Source: Takakia lepidozioides
Taxonomy: Eukaryota; Streptophyta; Takakiopsida; Takakiales; Takakiaceae
Direction: 5' to 3'
DNA length: 64,000 nucleotides
NCBI GenBank assembly: GCA_030704615.1
Contig: CM060733.1
Span: 66,588,001-66,652,000, forward strand
Position numbers and translations under genes: made by a program. Every line of letters begins with the position of its first letter. Position 1 is the first letter of the stretch. This document shows, in pieces, positions 20,501-31,927 of the stretch. Below the pieces are notes generated by a model. The model was not told the origin of the DNA and ran no database searches. It saw only the letters and a list, made by a program, of their open reading frames with translations.

Positions 20501-22169
20501 TCCTTACAGTGCAGTGTCATTTTCTGGTGGTGCACCTAGCATGTATCGCATGAAGATCATGCCTACTCATTTCATTGATATGGTGGAGGCCTCAAGTACA
20601 TCTCCTGATGCGACCTTGAAAGAGCTCATGGAGTTCTTAAAAAATGTGAGTTTCCCCCAACAAACAAACTTGAATGTAAGGAATTCTTCGATGTTTTTAT
20701 ATCCTCATCATCCGGCTATTGACTCCTACATTTTCTGTATGTTGTTTGCAGTTGCCAGGAACTTGGTCTAGTGTTGTGGATGGAAAAAACGTGCATGTGG
20801 CTGTGGACATGATCATCGTGGACTGCCCAACAGGAATGCTTGTACAGGGCTGTTTGGATGGTGTACAGGTTCCTCCCTGGAATGCTTTTGATAAACGGTA
20901 TTGGGAGTATGCATTCTCCATTGCTAATGACCTGTTGGATGACAATGGATGCTTGGTGTTCTTGCAGGGCTCCGATGATTCATTTGCATTGGAGCTCTTT
21001 TCTTACTCCAGGGGCAGCTCTATTTCCGTATTATCAAGGAAATATACTTGCATCAATACCACCCCTCTACACACTCAGACAGGAAAGGTAAAAATCATCC
21101 CTCTTCAATATCTCATTGTTTGATGTTTCATCTTCCTACTCTCATACATATTATTAAACCATCCGGGTGCACTGTTTTTGTGGAAATGGCACGTCTAACA
21201 GACCATGTTCTTCCACGCCCATGTCCTCACCAAGCAAGGAGGACTATTCAAACTGCGTGAGTCTGGCAAAGTTGTGGACCCCCTTGCAGACCCTGTTGAG
21301 TTGGATGCCATCTACAACCACATTCCAGATGTTGCACTACCCATGCAAACTCCTCAACAAGCCTGGAGGGGTGCGCGAGACCGTAGTCCCGCCTTCATGC
21401 AAGTGTTGTTGGAGACATGCTCACCTCCTGGCTCCCGCATTTTGGATCTCACAGCTGGCACAGGTTTGCATTGGTCTCCATTTTGTAATTAAAATCTTCT
21501 GAGCTGATTCATGATCATTAACTGTTATCCGATATAATATCATCATTGCATGTTTTTTTCCTGCAGGTTCTACATTTATTGCTGCCCGCGAGTCTGGACG
21601 TCACGTATTTGGTCTTGAGGGGGACCAGACATTGTATGCAGCACGTCTCTCTGCACCTCAAAATACTCAATCCGTTTTGGTTTCATCTGTGGTAACTCCA
21701 ACCATTCAACGTCCTGTGAGTTTGTTGGAACCCCCCGCTCCTAAGGTGGCGCGCAAGCTTGGTCTTCATCTCGGCAGTACTTCCTACTGAGTATGTCTCG
21801 CCTCCATTCCCTTTGTTGCAATCTCTATATTATTTGCAAAGCAAACCATTCCCATTTGATTTGTTAACATAAGTATACATGTATGTGTGATGCAGTGATG
21901 GGATTGTGCGGACCATCTACGATAGTCTACCCCAAAGTCCTCTTTCATCGTTTTATCTACCTTCGTATGCCGAGTCCCAAGCTTTGCATTCAATACATCA
22001 ACAACGTGATGTAGGTCTTTCCAATGATCTCTTGTTTGACCGAAGAGCAGCTATTGTTGGACAATCCGTGGATAGGTTGCGTAGAGTTGAGGCTTTCATG
22101 GATGTGTATGCCTCTGAATCACAGGCTTATGACACGGATGATGAAGTATCAGCTGATGATGTTATGTAG
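17550..22169 (+). CDS. Multi-exon gene: ParB-like domain fused to beta-class N4/N6 DNA-methylase-like domain
   Basis: Inferred exons: 17550-17850, 18018-18661, 18775-18964, 19059-19470, 19564-19799, 19984-20645, 20752-21087, 21202-21463, 21567-21790 and 21896-22169. All introns are GT-AG and the phases agree from 18018 onward. The N-terminal half has a ParB/sulfiredoxin-like pattern (MISMQVVRPALA, GKMFHVWDGNHRLQAW). A long helical part and a Lys-rich linker (SKRKSRKRKG) follow. The C-terminal half has a motif IV-like VDMIIVDCPTG followed by W..AF..AN.LLDDNGCLVFL, and then a SAM motif SRILDLTAGTGSTFIAARESG and VFGLEGD. This is the order (catalytic motif first) of beta-class DNA methylases. The catalytic tetrapeptide reads DCPT, not DPPY or SPPY, so amino-methylation activity is uncertain. 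Single-base shifts sit in homopolymers (T-run 19396, G-runs 20126 and 20222, C-run 21733); the first exon is least sure. The tail is acidic. Confidence 0.75.
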
Positions 22170-23105
22170 GTAATTAGAAATTACATATACAATACATTGT
22201 CCTCATTGTCAGTCCGAATTTTTTGTTATTTTTTATGATACATGTATTTCTCTCTAGTGTAAGGTAAAACAAATGGGGCAAATGACATGGTGTTGAAATC
22301 AGATTTCATGTTATCTTCCTGTCATTTGATTTATCTATGTAATAGTTTGTACATAGATCTCTACTGCATTTCATAGATCCCTTTACCTTAAAGAAAGTTC
22401 GACATGCACTTCAGCACTATCAAATTTCATCATTAGTAAGATCAACCCTTATGAGTATTGTGGCATGTTATGTACACACAGGGTGACTATCTTTATCTCA
22501 TTAGTTTTCATTTCATTAGTGTTTCAAGTCTGAATGGGTAGTGTAGTGGTATGAACTAGGCTTGATACCCGATAGGTTGTGGGTTCTATCTCTGATGGAC
22601 ATTATGTTTTTGTAAAATAAAAATGTTTCAGAAGATAGATATATAGATACTGCAAAACCTATGTAACAAAGCTCCCTAGCATTCCCTTAGCATTGCTCCA
22701 TTCTGAACTTCAAACTAGACTCCCACCATTGGAAGAGCCCGTACCTTCACCATTTGTATCTAACAAGGAGCCGTGCCTCGTCACTTTTTAATTTTTTGAC
22801 CTTTTTTCTCATGTTGGAAAGCCATAAAAGCAACATGTTCATCTCCCATTCCTACACTCACCCATGTGGAATAATAATACAATGAATATGGAATATTCTA
22901 TATATAATATTCTTATTCCATCCTTTGATATTTTGACTATGGACCCTAAGATTAGATGAATCACAATTTATTTTTTTTTTTTGGGGTACCCTTATTTAAG
23001 TGTTGTGCATATAAAATTGTTCCTATGCATATCTAAAATTTGTATGCACGCATACATTCCTCCATATGCATGCATTTGTGTGCGCATAAAGTATAGGCTA
23101 CCTCC
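22170..23105. other. Intergenic, apart from a SINE-like tract
   Basis: AT-rich sequence without a coding frame. It contains the tRNA-like tract at 22534-22625, and a T-run with GGGGTACCC near 22970-22990. Confidence 0.5.
22534..22625 (+). repeat. tRNA-derived SINE-like head
   Basis: GGGTAGTGTAGTGGTA fits an RNA polymerase III A box, and about 33 bases on GGTTCTATCTC resembles a B box (GGTTCRANNCC). A short A-rich stretch (TTTTTGTAAAATAAAAATG) follows. No complete cloverleaf or CCA-side acceptor stem is present, so it is not a functional tRNA gene. Confidence 0.4.
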
Positions 23106-24571
23106 ATGGAGAGGTACATGAAGGATCTGAAGGGGTATGTACGCAACATGGCACGGCCAGAGGGGAGTATGGCGGAGGGCTACATCCGCGACGAAGCCCT
23201 GGGCTTCATGACAGAGTATATGTCTTCATTTGATGCAACACAACGACGGGTGTGGGATGAGAACGAGGAAGAAGGAGTTGTAGGCAAGGTCCTAGAAGGT
23301 GGTGGAACAAAGCGTGCCATGACCCGGCGCCTTCGGGATGTGGCACATGATTATGTGCTGAACAACACAACAACCATGACACCATGGAGACAGTGGGTGT
23401 AAACTTACATCCCTCTTGTGCTATTCTTAATGGTCTTTGTATGCTGGAATTATATATATATTGTCACAAGTCATTCCGGCCACTATGGGAGTGAGATCGT
23501 GTACTAACAGGGTGCTTCAGACGACTACAGAGGGTGTTTCGTAGTTAGTGTTGTTGCTTGCAAGTGATTATGAAGTAGGTTGCATCACTACAGTGTGCTT
23601 GAAAGGACACAATCTGCATGTGGCATGCATGTACAGTACGGTGTTGGTCAGGGGGACTGAGTTGCAGCTTCTATTTGGTTTTTGCCAGAAAGTACGCAGC
23701 GGAGAAGGTCCGCCTGAAAACGGAACGGAGTGCATTTGCAAAAGCATGGCGGAGGGCGGTCATAGGCGCAGATCCCCGGTGGAGTACCCCACACAATGGA
23801 GGAGCTGCAGCCCTTTATAGTGGGTCAAATCTGCAATTGCAGTGTACACATCAGAGAACGAGGACCCAGATGAGGGCATGGTGAGTCTGTCATTCCCCCC
23901 AGGGCTGATTGTCACTTCGTACCGGTCAATGAAAGCATATGGCAATCATTATAGAGTGGACGATGCCAACACCAGCCTCCTGGTGACTTATGACAGCGGA
24001 GTGGCATCATTTTTTGAGCAAGAGAGTAGGAGCTGTGCACGAGATCGGAATCCAATTTCATGCCATGTGCAATATGTAGGAGTCATCAAAGAGATCCTTA
24101 AACTAGACTATGGTCTTGTGAAGCCAATTCTATTCCGTTGTTCTTGGGTAAAAGCCAATATGGTAGGAGAGAATGCCACCATGAAACGGGATGAGTATGG
24201 GTTCCTCCTTGCTGATTTCAGAAAAAATGCTACCACACAAGATGAAGAGCCATTCATCTTCCCATCGCAAGTTGAGCAAGTTTTCTTTCAGATGACACCC
24301 ATGCGCCGGATGGAAGGTGGTTCTTCACAAGGACCCTCTCGGGCCAAACGAGTCGTGGCCGACGTCCATGATCTGGACCTAGGGGAGATGCCGACCACGA
24401 GGGTCTGAGGGAACCACAAAATCTACCAGATACGGCCGAACTAGTCTCTTTGGAAGGAGCAGTTACCTTTAATGAGGAAGACATTCCAGGGTTGGTAATT
24501 ACCGCAAGACAAATTGCAGATATGGGCAGTGAAGGGGAAGATTCTTTGGATACGGATAGTGAGCCCAGCTG
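23106..24571 (+). pseudogene. CACTA (En/Spm) transposase remnant with DUF4218 and DUF4216
   Basis: 23106-23402 encodes MERYMKDLKGYVRNMARPEG then MAEGYIRDEALGFM, the DUF4218 hallmark of plant CACTA transposases. 23842-24408 encodes AYGNHYRVDDANTSLLVTYD, VQYVGVIKEILKLDYG and PFIFPSQVEQVFF, the DUF4216 hallmark. A small frameshift near 24408 leads to a last acidic piece ending in DTDSEPS near 24571. The TNP2 catalytic domain that normally precedes DUF4218 is not found upstream, and the segment between the two domains is scrambled. This is therefore the 3' end of a dead element. Confidence 0.85.
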
Positions 24572-25638
24572 AATCTCAGTGTCCATTAAGCTGGCAGCTC
24601 GTAGACGAGAGCTGTGCTAAGGACTCTTACTGTCCTTAGAACCCATTTTGTACAGTCCTGCAAGCGCACAAGGGCAAGACAGTTAATCGTATCGATAATG
24701 TCCCGGAATGTGGTCCGTACTGTCTTGTGAACAAACCTATATTTACAGTATGATTGTAGTTCAGAACCAAAGGCATATCCTTCAGCCTTGACGTCTTTGC
24801 GATCTTCTTCTGTGACGCCTTCTTCATAACTTGAGAAATGGAAAAGCAGCTACACCTCAAATTATTGCAAGGCCACTCAATGGCACTAAGAACGTTTCGA
24901 GCATGCTGTCAGAAAACTAGACGGGCAAAAACCCAATTCAGCAGCCTCACCTTGCGTGGATACTTGGAATTGATACCAGAAGGGCATGCCCGTATGCGCG
25001 CTCCATTGTGCCTCCATCCAGCACATTCTGTAAATGTTGAATGACGAAGACCCCGATGTTACACCCTTCTGAGAAGCCACTACGCGCGCTCACACTATAC
25101 GAAGGCCTTGTCGTGTCAGGATTCGCATTCCCACGTCCCGCCATGTCCGACGAAGCACTTGCATCCCTGTCTCTGGTAGGTGGAGGCAGCACATATTAAA
25201 TATCTATTCCCCCAGGCCACATTTGGTTTACCTCTTTTTGTGAAAGCCACGTCAGCAAATGTGCTGCCGAATCATGGGTGTAATGAATGCGCAGTGGTTC
25301 ATGGAGTCATTGAGTCGACTACATATTCATTTTAATGAATAAATATCTTTATTCCATTAATCGAATTAGGAAAGGAAATTTGTAGTCGCATGTGTAGTAA
25401 TTACAACCACTTGTAAATTTGGCTTTTTCAAATTTTATGTATTTACGCAATTCGTAAAATAGCCCGGAATTCTGCTACGACTCCGGAGTCATTGACCCCA
25501 CTTCTGTCCGCCGTCTGAAATGCCCCCATGGGCCCGCATTGTCTGTTTCGACTCTCCAGTAGTCCCGTTTACTACCAAGTGGTTCCCGGAGTGGTCGCGG
25601 ACATGCAGTCGATTCGGAAAAGACATGAATGCTTCTAG
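24572..25638. other. No firm gene; possible minus-strand exon
   Basis: On the minus strand an open segment from about 25192 to 24947 (with an in-frame ATG at DMAGRGN) ends at a GTGAGG donor-like site. No family is recognised and no clear second exon follows. It may be the far end of the CACTA element. Confidence 0.3.
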
Positions 25639-26407
25639 TGGGGGCTTGTGATGGGACCAGGTGAGGATCCTCACCTACTTTGAAGTTTCTTGAGCATGCA
25701 GATTGGGATATGGGCTGAGGAGACCTAGGGTTGTGCGCGCTGTGAGGTGGCTGCTGCCTGCAGCCCCGATTTCAACCCAACTGCCCTTGACTTGATATGC
25801 TCCAGCCTGCATTCTGGCCTTTGTCGTTTTGCCGCCGATGCGCAGCTTGACCTGACGGGCTTGTTTCCTGAGGCTTGCATACAAACCATACCCTACCTTT
25901 TCTTCTTTGACAGCACAGCCTGTGGATTACTAAGCTAGGTTGTAAGTTATTTTGGCCAAAGAAGATCAGGTTTTTGGTGGTATGTTTCTGGCGGTTTTGG
26001 GTAACTATGGATCTGATGGCCTTGAAGTTGAAGGTGGCAGCCTGGTAGGGTACTGCCCTGCTCCTTGTCAGGCCTACTTATGATGTGTACTGGATCGTAG
26101 TAAGGTGTTCTTTGCATGTCTTAGCATGGAACTCCTGAAGGATGAGGATGGTAAGCTGCAATGGAATCCTACCTACTGTTTTGGATCTGTCATGACATCA
26201 GGCCTATGACCTGCCATCTGATTTTTATACAAAAGAGGCTGGATCTCGGCTGTTCATGCTGTTTGTTGGTACAAGTCTTGAACCTGCAATGTGACAGGCT
26301 GCATTCACATTCCCTTGATACCTTGTATGATCACATGTCTCGAGGTGAATACAAATGATATGGAATCTACTTCATCTAGATCAAGTTGGACTGCTTGGTG
26401 GGATACT
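25639..26407 (+). repeat. 765-bp direct repeat, left copy (LTR-like)
   Basis: From TGGGGGCTTGTGATGGGACC to GGTGGGATACT this is nearly identical to 36732-37499, same orientation, about 11 kb apart. It begins with TG and could be an LTR whose element was interrupted by the Ty3-type element at 27023-36367, but no primer site or coding region of a second element is visible. The internal boundary is abrupt. Confidence 0.8.
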
Positions 26408-27022
26408 TTTGGCCTTTTCATTCCTCCTCTATGGACTCTCATCCATACCGGATGAGTCACCATGGAAGAAAAGAATTACCTCTATGCAGGTTTTCAACAA
26501 CATCCTATTTTTCCATCCGTACCGGATGAAAAACTACCAGGGTGATAATTTTTCATTCCTCTTTTATTGACTCTTGTTATCCATACCGGATGGTCTGGTA
26601 AGGAATGATAGAATTATCTAGATGGAGGTAAGGCGCTGCCAAAGATGATATTCCCTACTTTTTCATCCTGACACAAGTGATCTGTTTATGGATGATGTGA
26701 TTATGACCTGGAATTGATCTTTACTACCCCTAATTATGATTAATTACGGTGGAAACCCTAACCCCTACCCCAAAACCTATTTTTAACCTTGCTACGGATG
26801 AAATCCGTCAGGGTATATGGATTCGTCCTACTGTTTTTCATCCACGGGTGAATAATCGGGGGACAACCCTATGTCGACTCTCCCGCTGTCAGAAGCACGC
26901 GATGTGGTTCTGAGCTCGCGAGAGTGTGTTTTATGCGGGCGTGCTTCGGTGGCTGCCCCGTTTGTGGTGTCGTACCCATGCTGGACGAGCGCCTGGGGGG
27001 GCGCGAAGGCGGCTGTAGTGTG
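26408..27022. other. No gene; repeated CATCC.TACCGGATG words
   Basis: Between the direct repeat and the left LTR, the imperfect palindrome CATCCATACCGGATG or a variant occurs near 26440, 26513 and 26580. Degenerate forms occur near 26796 (ACGGATGAAATCCGT) and 26840. A TAACCCTAACCCC-like word lies near 26757. Confidence 0.6.
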
Positions 27023-29213
27023 AAAAGAAGGGGCGTAAATCCCCTTCTGGGTGATTCTAATCTATACTCCTCCTCAGTTGAAGGCAAAGCAAAAGGAAGG
27101 AACGTTCTAGTGATCCAACCATCTTCACATGGCTGTGGATTTCCCTTAGTTCGTTCGTGATCAGAGTTCATGCAATCCTCATCCACGCCGCAGCGGAAGA
27201 GAAGACATGGATGGGGAGTTTTGAATTGTTCTTGGTCGGTTCTATTTTATACAACATCCTTGCCCTATGATCACAGCGCCAACAGTGCTGCCATGATCTT
27301 TTCTGTGATGCAACCAGCCCTATGACAGCGCTGAACACGACCCTTAATGTGAAGCTCCCTTGAGCAGTGACACGTCGGAAGCCCCCTTTTGTAATGGTGA
27401 CACAGATTTAGAGGGAGGCAGCTCAGATCTGCCATGAACTGCAGGGCCACTGGTCTCTTTCAGGGTTCATGTTTTCTTCATCTTATTTCCCCAAATTGGC
27501 CATCCCCATCAACCCCTTTACTGAGCAGCTCTCTCCCTTCCCAAATCCTTTTCTCTCTCTCTCTAATCTTGGTCTACAGGTTCCTCACTTCTTCAACAGT
27601 AGCATATCTACCATGCAATGCAATGCACAACTCAGCCAGGCATCCAGTGCACCCAGCCTTGAAATCATCCTCGGTCACACAAGGCATAACCATCCCATTC
27701 ATCAGTCTCTCTCTCTCTCTCTCTCTCTCTTGTCAATGACCAGCCCTTCACACTACCTTTTTCCAAAAAAGCCATTGCCCAAACAGCTCTCAGCCTTTCT
27801 ATAGGTTTCAACCAAATACCCCAACACCCTCTTTTCCCTTCAACTATGAACCTCAGTTGTTCATACCCTGAGACCATGCTGGAAACTAGTTCCAAAAAAC
27901 AAATCAGTGCCGGTGTTGCCTCCCCTTCCACATTATCCTTTCTCTATTTTCAACAGTTCTAACTAACCCTCACTGGTGTTTTCAATCAGCCAAGCTAGGC
28001 CTACATTGGTTCCAGTGTATCAATACCCAGGGCAGCATTGTGTGCAGGTTCATAACACTGAAACAGAGAACAAGAATGAAGATAAACAGTGACCATTCTG
28101 ATTCAGTGACAAGCAGTCTCTCCACCACCACTCATTTCCTACTGACACTATAACATCAGGTGCATCCATCCTTTCCCTATCCTGGTTTGAAGTTTCAGAG
28201 TCTCCATTCCATTCCAAAACCTTTTCCTCCATCACATATCTCTACCTCCTTCTCCTCTACATAGAGCCAGTCCTAAATCCACACCAAAACGATTTCTAAG
28301 TCACCACTCCCCCAAAAACCGAAGCCCAGTCTACGAACTTATCTGTTTTATCCTCCAGCGAAGCGGTGGATCTGCCTGCAAAGATGGCACCTCACCATCG
28401 CCTGTCAGCAGCCACTTCAACCTATTCTCCTTGTCTTGATTCCAGTATTTATCATGCCATGATGGCTCCTCTTCATCCTATGGAACATCATGTGGCTTGC
28501 CAACTAAATACTCTATCCTTCTATGCGTGCAATTCTTCCCTAAGAATTGATATGGTCCTATAGTAAGATGACACAAAAGCAGCTATAAGCTTTGATTACA
28601 GATAACCTGAGTTGCCATCCAGCCAGCACTTCACATGCCTCATCCCCTCCATTGATTGTGCCCACAACTCACTTCCTTGTGCTTCCGGCAGCTGGCCGTT
28701 TTCCTTGCTTGCTCATCTGCCCAAACTGTTTTCTTCAAGGCAATGGCGACAGCGGTGGTGCGCCGCTCTTCTTACATGCTCCTACTCCAGGAATTGATCA
28801 TCACTACGAGAGAAGCGGCACCGCTTTCCCTTACACAGAATACCAAGCAGAAGCACTTAATGCCGCTCTCAAAACCAAGCAGAGTCCCATAGCGTAGGTA
28901 CAACCTCCCACAAACAGACGGCCCTGACAACCCCACTGCTCGCAGCAGCTGCTAAGAGTTGCCCGTCATCTTCCTCTTCGTTTTCCTCAACCCGCGTTTC
29001 TAGGTTAAACACCTGGGATGAAAACGTTCATCCTACGGATGAAAAATACGCATGGTCATGACTTAGCCATTTTTATCCTGGCAAAGCATAAGCACAGTAT
29101 GCCCATGAAATTACCTGTGCAGGGATATATCCCTCCTGCAGTTCCCGTTGTAGTGATGCAGGGTCTTAACGGTAAGACAAAATGTAATGTCACTCCCCTG
29201 CATTCACACTACA
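27023..29213 (-). repeat. 3' LTR of the minus-strand Ty3-type element
   Basis: It aligns with 34139-36367 along its length. It includes a CT microsatellite at about 27703-27731, shorter than in the other LTR. The block ATGAAAACGTTCATCC and GGATGAAAAATACGCATGG lies near 29017-29055. Open frames in the LTR are not conserved genes. Confidence 0.9.
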
Positions 29214-29233
29214 TATGTAGTGTGTCTCCCTTT

Positions 29234-30350
29234 TTAAGTGTCAGGGTCCTCACTGACCACCTTCACTGGCTGACCACCCACTGGTGGTATGAATGGTTTC
29301 AAATCCCGCCTACTTCTTACCCATTCCTTGTTTGCCCCATCTCTTAGCCTGCATCTGCGTGCAGCTTCCCCTGTCCTTGTGGTGTTTCCCGCATCTTTGT
29401 ACCCCAAAAAGTCATAGGGTCCCTCCCATGGAGATGTCATGGAAGACCTCTTTCCAGGCCTCAACATCATCACCTTGTTCTCTATCAACTTGCAGTAGCT
29501 GCGCCCTGCTTGATGTCTCCTTTCATAATCCCTTGCCTGCTGACGCTGCCCTTTCTTCACATTTTTCCGCAGCTTAGCCTTTATCTCTGATAGGAGCTGG
29601 ATTTTCTGCTGCATCATCAGTGTGACCTCTGCAACAGATCCCTCAAAATTTACTGCTGCTGTAAGAAAGTGCAACCTGTTATCGATCCCAAGTCTTGGAA
29701 TCCTACCAGTCAGCACTTGAAAAGGTGAGAATCCTGTTGAAGCATGAACACCCATTCTGTAACCAAACAAGGCTTTGTATAGGTTCTGATCCCACTCAGT
29801 GTCGTTTCCAACTCCCAAGGTGGTGATGCTCTGCTTGAGGGACTTAATCACCCTTTCCACCATTCCGTTACACTGAGGCCAGTAGGAGCGCTATGCTCTC
29901 TTTTTATACCATATTCGCGGCATGCATCTTCAAACTCACCTCCCCACTCGTGCCATTGTCAGTGAGCAATGTGTGGGGGCAGCTATACCTGTTAATGACT
30001 TCTTCCACTAGAAAGCGGGCAGTAAGTGCTGTTGTATGATCTGCCACTGGTGCAGCCTCTATCCATTTTGAGAAGTGATCTATTGCGACCAGAAAGTACT
30101 GATTGCCCCTGCTGGTTATGGGTAATGGCCCTGCTGTGTCAATTGCAACTCTGAAAAACAGATCCACAACTGGAATGCTGTGAAGTTTTGAGCTACCTGA
30201 GCGTAACACTCCGTTCTGTTTGGTCATCTGACATTCTCCACAGCCCTTGAGTACTTGCCTGATGAGTTTCGTTCTGTCATGCCAGAAATACCGTCGACAT
30301 ATCTCTTCTTGTGTTCTCCGGATTCCAAAATGGCCAGTGGCCTTATGCAC
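29234..30350 (-). pseudogene. Integrase of the minus-strand element
   Basis: The zinc-binding part has HKATGHFG and, downstream, CGECQM (HHCC pattern). The core shows VAIDTAGPLPI (first D) and HTLLTDNGT (second D) in the frame at 29904-30350. After a frameshift near 29880-29910 the third acidic residue follows in NGMVERVIKSLKQS. ALFGYRMGVHASTGFSPFQVL and a C-terminal basic tail come next, ending at 29234. It catalyses insertion of the cDNA in the nucleus in active relatives. The frameshift makes this copy non-functional as written. No chromodomain is seen. Confidence 0.9.
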
Positions 30351-30400
30351 TTCATTGATTATTGCCTCTCTGTCCCGTTCTTGGTGGAACTACCCTTCCC

Positions 30401-30901
30401 TCAAAGTAGACTTCCCCTTTGAGATAGGAGTACTACTTGCCCCCGCCTGCTGGCTCTCTTGCTTTCTTCCTTTGTCAAATAATCATTGACTTCTCCAAAA
30501 CACAAGAGATGCATAACTTCCACATCATCAAGTACATCAGGTTGCCTTTCCTCCTTAACAGCTGCTGTATGATTGTCAGAGCTGATGAGAGAGTCTTCCC
30601 CCCATCTTTCAGCTGCACGTAATAGTGACATCTGAGTAGCTTTGGTGGGTGTGCTCCATGGCACCCAGTCCCCTTTAACATCCTTGTTGCAAGAAGAAGT
30701 TTCTTGCCCTGAACAACGTGATCCATTACTGTCTGAAGAATAAAATGTCTTGGTGGAACACTCACCCCCCATGTGTCCTTCAGCTGGGCATTCTGATGAG
30801 GAGGTCACCCGAATTCTTCCTGTTGTCTCTGTGTATATAGAGTGTTGAAGGAATGGTGTTTCTAGTGAGCTTCCCTTTTCATTGTTTGATCGTTCTTCCA
30901 C
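30401..30901 (-). pseudogene. Linker between RNase H and integrase
   Basis: An open frame rich in Ser, Glu and Lys lies between the RNase H-like parts and the integrase zinc finger. Its end (FGEVNDYLTKEESKRASRRG) leads after a frameshift into the integrase N-terminus. No own domain is recognised. Confidence 0.5.
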
Positions 30902-31245
30902 AAGTTCACAGGCTGGCTGTACCTTGCTTAGCTCTGATCACGAGCATGAGATCCTCGGGTAATCACATGGATGGTGGGACAAGAGGACATCAGATCTGCC
31001 CCTTCTTTGTTGCTGATTGCAGGAACCTCCTTCCTTCCTGCACCCACATCTTTCCAAATACCTTCCCTTACCAGATTGACAGGGGTTGATTGATCAATGC
31101 CCTCTCCTTGGGTCTTGGTGGCAAAAGTCCGTGCAGCAAAAGTCACCTTCTTTCCTTCCCTATCTGGCATTACACCTGGTTTTAGTTCTCCTTTCAATAT
31201 ACCATGAGCCTTGGTCAACATCCCACCTGTGGAAGATCTATCTAT

Positions 31246-31476
31246 TCAAGGAACGAACTCAAATGAAAAGTCACCAAGCAAGTCTATGCCTATGTGGTGT
31301 TCTGAGTATAGCCACCAATATGGATCCAGATCTGTTTCTAAAGAAAAATGACATCCCAACAGTGTCTTCTTGAAATACCAAAGACCCCATACACATGCAT
31401 AGTACTCCTCTCTCTTGCAAATCATCTCCCCCTTTTCACTGCTATACCCTACTTGCCTATGAGCTTCTTCTCTCAA
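31246..31476 (-). pseudogene. Second RNase H-like fragment
   Basis: The text REEYYACVWGLWYFKKTLLG then FSLETDLDPYWW resembles the RNase H segment at 31541-31927 (GECYALVWGVLHFRQYLYG then FVIRTDHKPLEWL). It lies directly downstream of it on the same strand. It is degraded after that point. It looks like a tandem partial duplication of the RNase H region, or a remnant of another element. Confidence 0.5.
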
Positions 31477-31540
31477 CTCCTTCTTACCCTCTTTAAATTG
31501 AAATAGAGAAGCATTGATGGCACCCCTATCCCACTCTAGT

Positions 31541-31927
31541 CTAAGAAGATAGGCTCCATCCCTCTTTCTCCCTTCCCTTTTCTGACTGTATAGAGAAGTA
31601 GAGTATATACCTCGATTTCCTCGGTTTCCTCAGCTTCCCCACTGGATACCTGCTTAGCGCATCTACGTTAGCATGCCTAGCACCCGCCCTATGAACAATT
31701 TTAAACTCAAAATCTTGTAACATCATGATCCATCTACCCCTGCGTCCATATGCGTCACTTACCGTTGCCAACCACTCCAGTGGTTTGTGATCAGTCCTGA
31801 TTACAAAAGGGGTTCCATACAGGTACTGCCTAAAGTGTAATACTCCCCACACCAAGGCATAGCATTCACCTCTTCCATAGGGTGAATTTTCGCTGAGCAT
31901 CAGATAGTACCTTACTAGCGTATGCAA
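31541..31927 (-). pseudogene. RNase H domain of the minus-strand element
   Basis: RGECYALVWGVLHFRQYLYG, FVIRTDHKPLEWL and the end signature GARHANVDALSRYPV are standard for the RNase H module that follows Ty3-type reverse transcriptases; DALSR is its usual C-terminal mark. The upstream part that joins RT to RNase H lies in other frames between 31928 and 32284. Confidence 0.88.

Noticed and set aside
22534-22625. Functional tRNA gene
   Set aside because: Box-like words are present, but no acceptor or anticodon stem of proper length can be formed.
27434-27804. Frames through the CT microsatellite and LTR text (also 34729-35109, 35123-35704)
   Set aside because: They lie in LTR sequence, differ between the two LTR copies by frame-breaking indels and show no domain.
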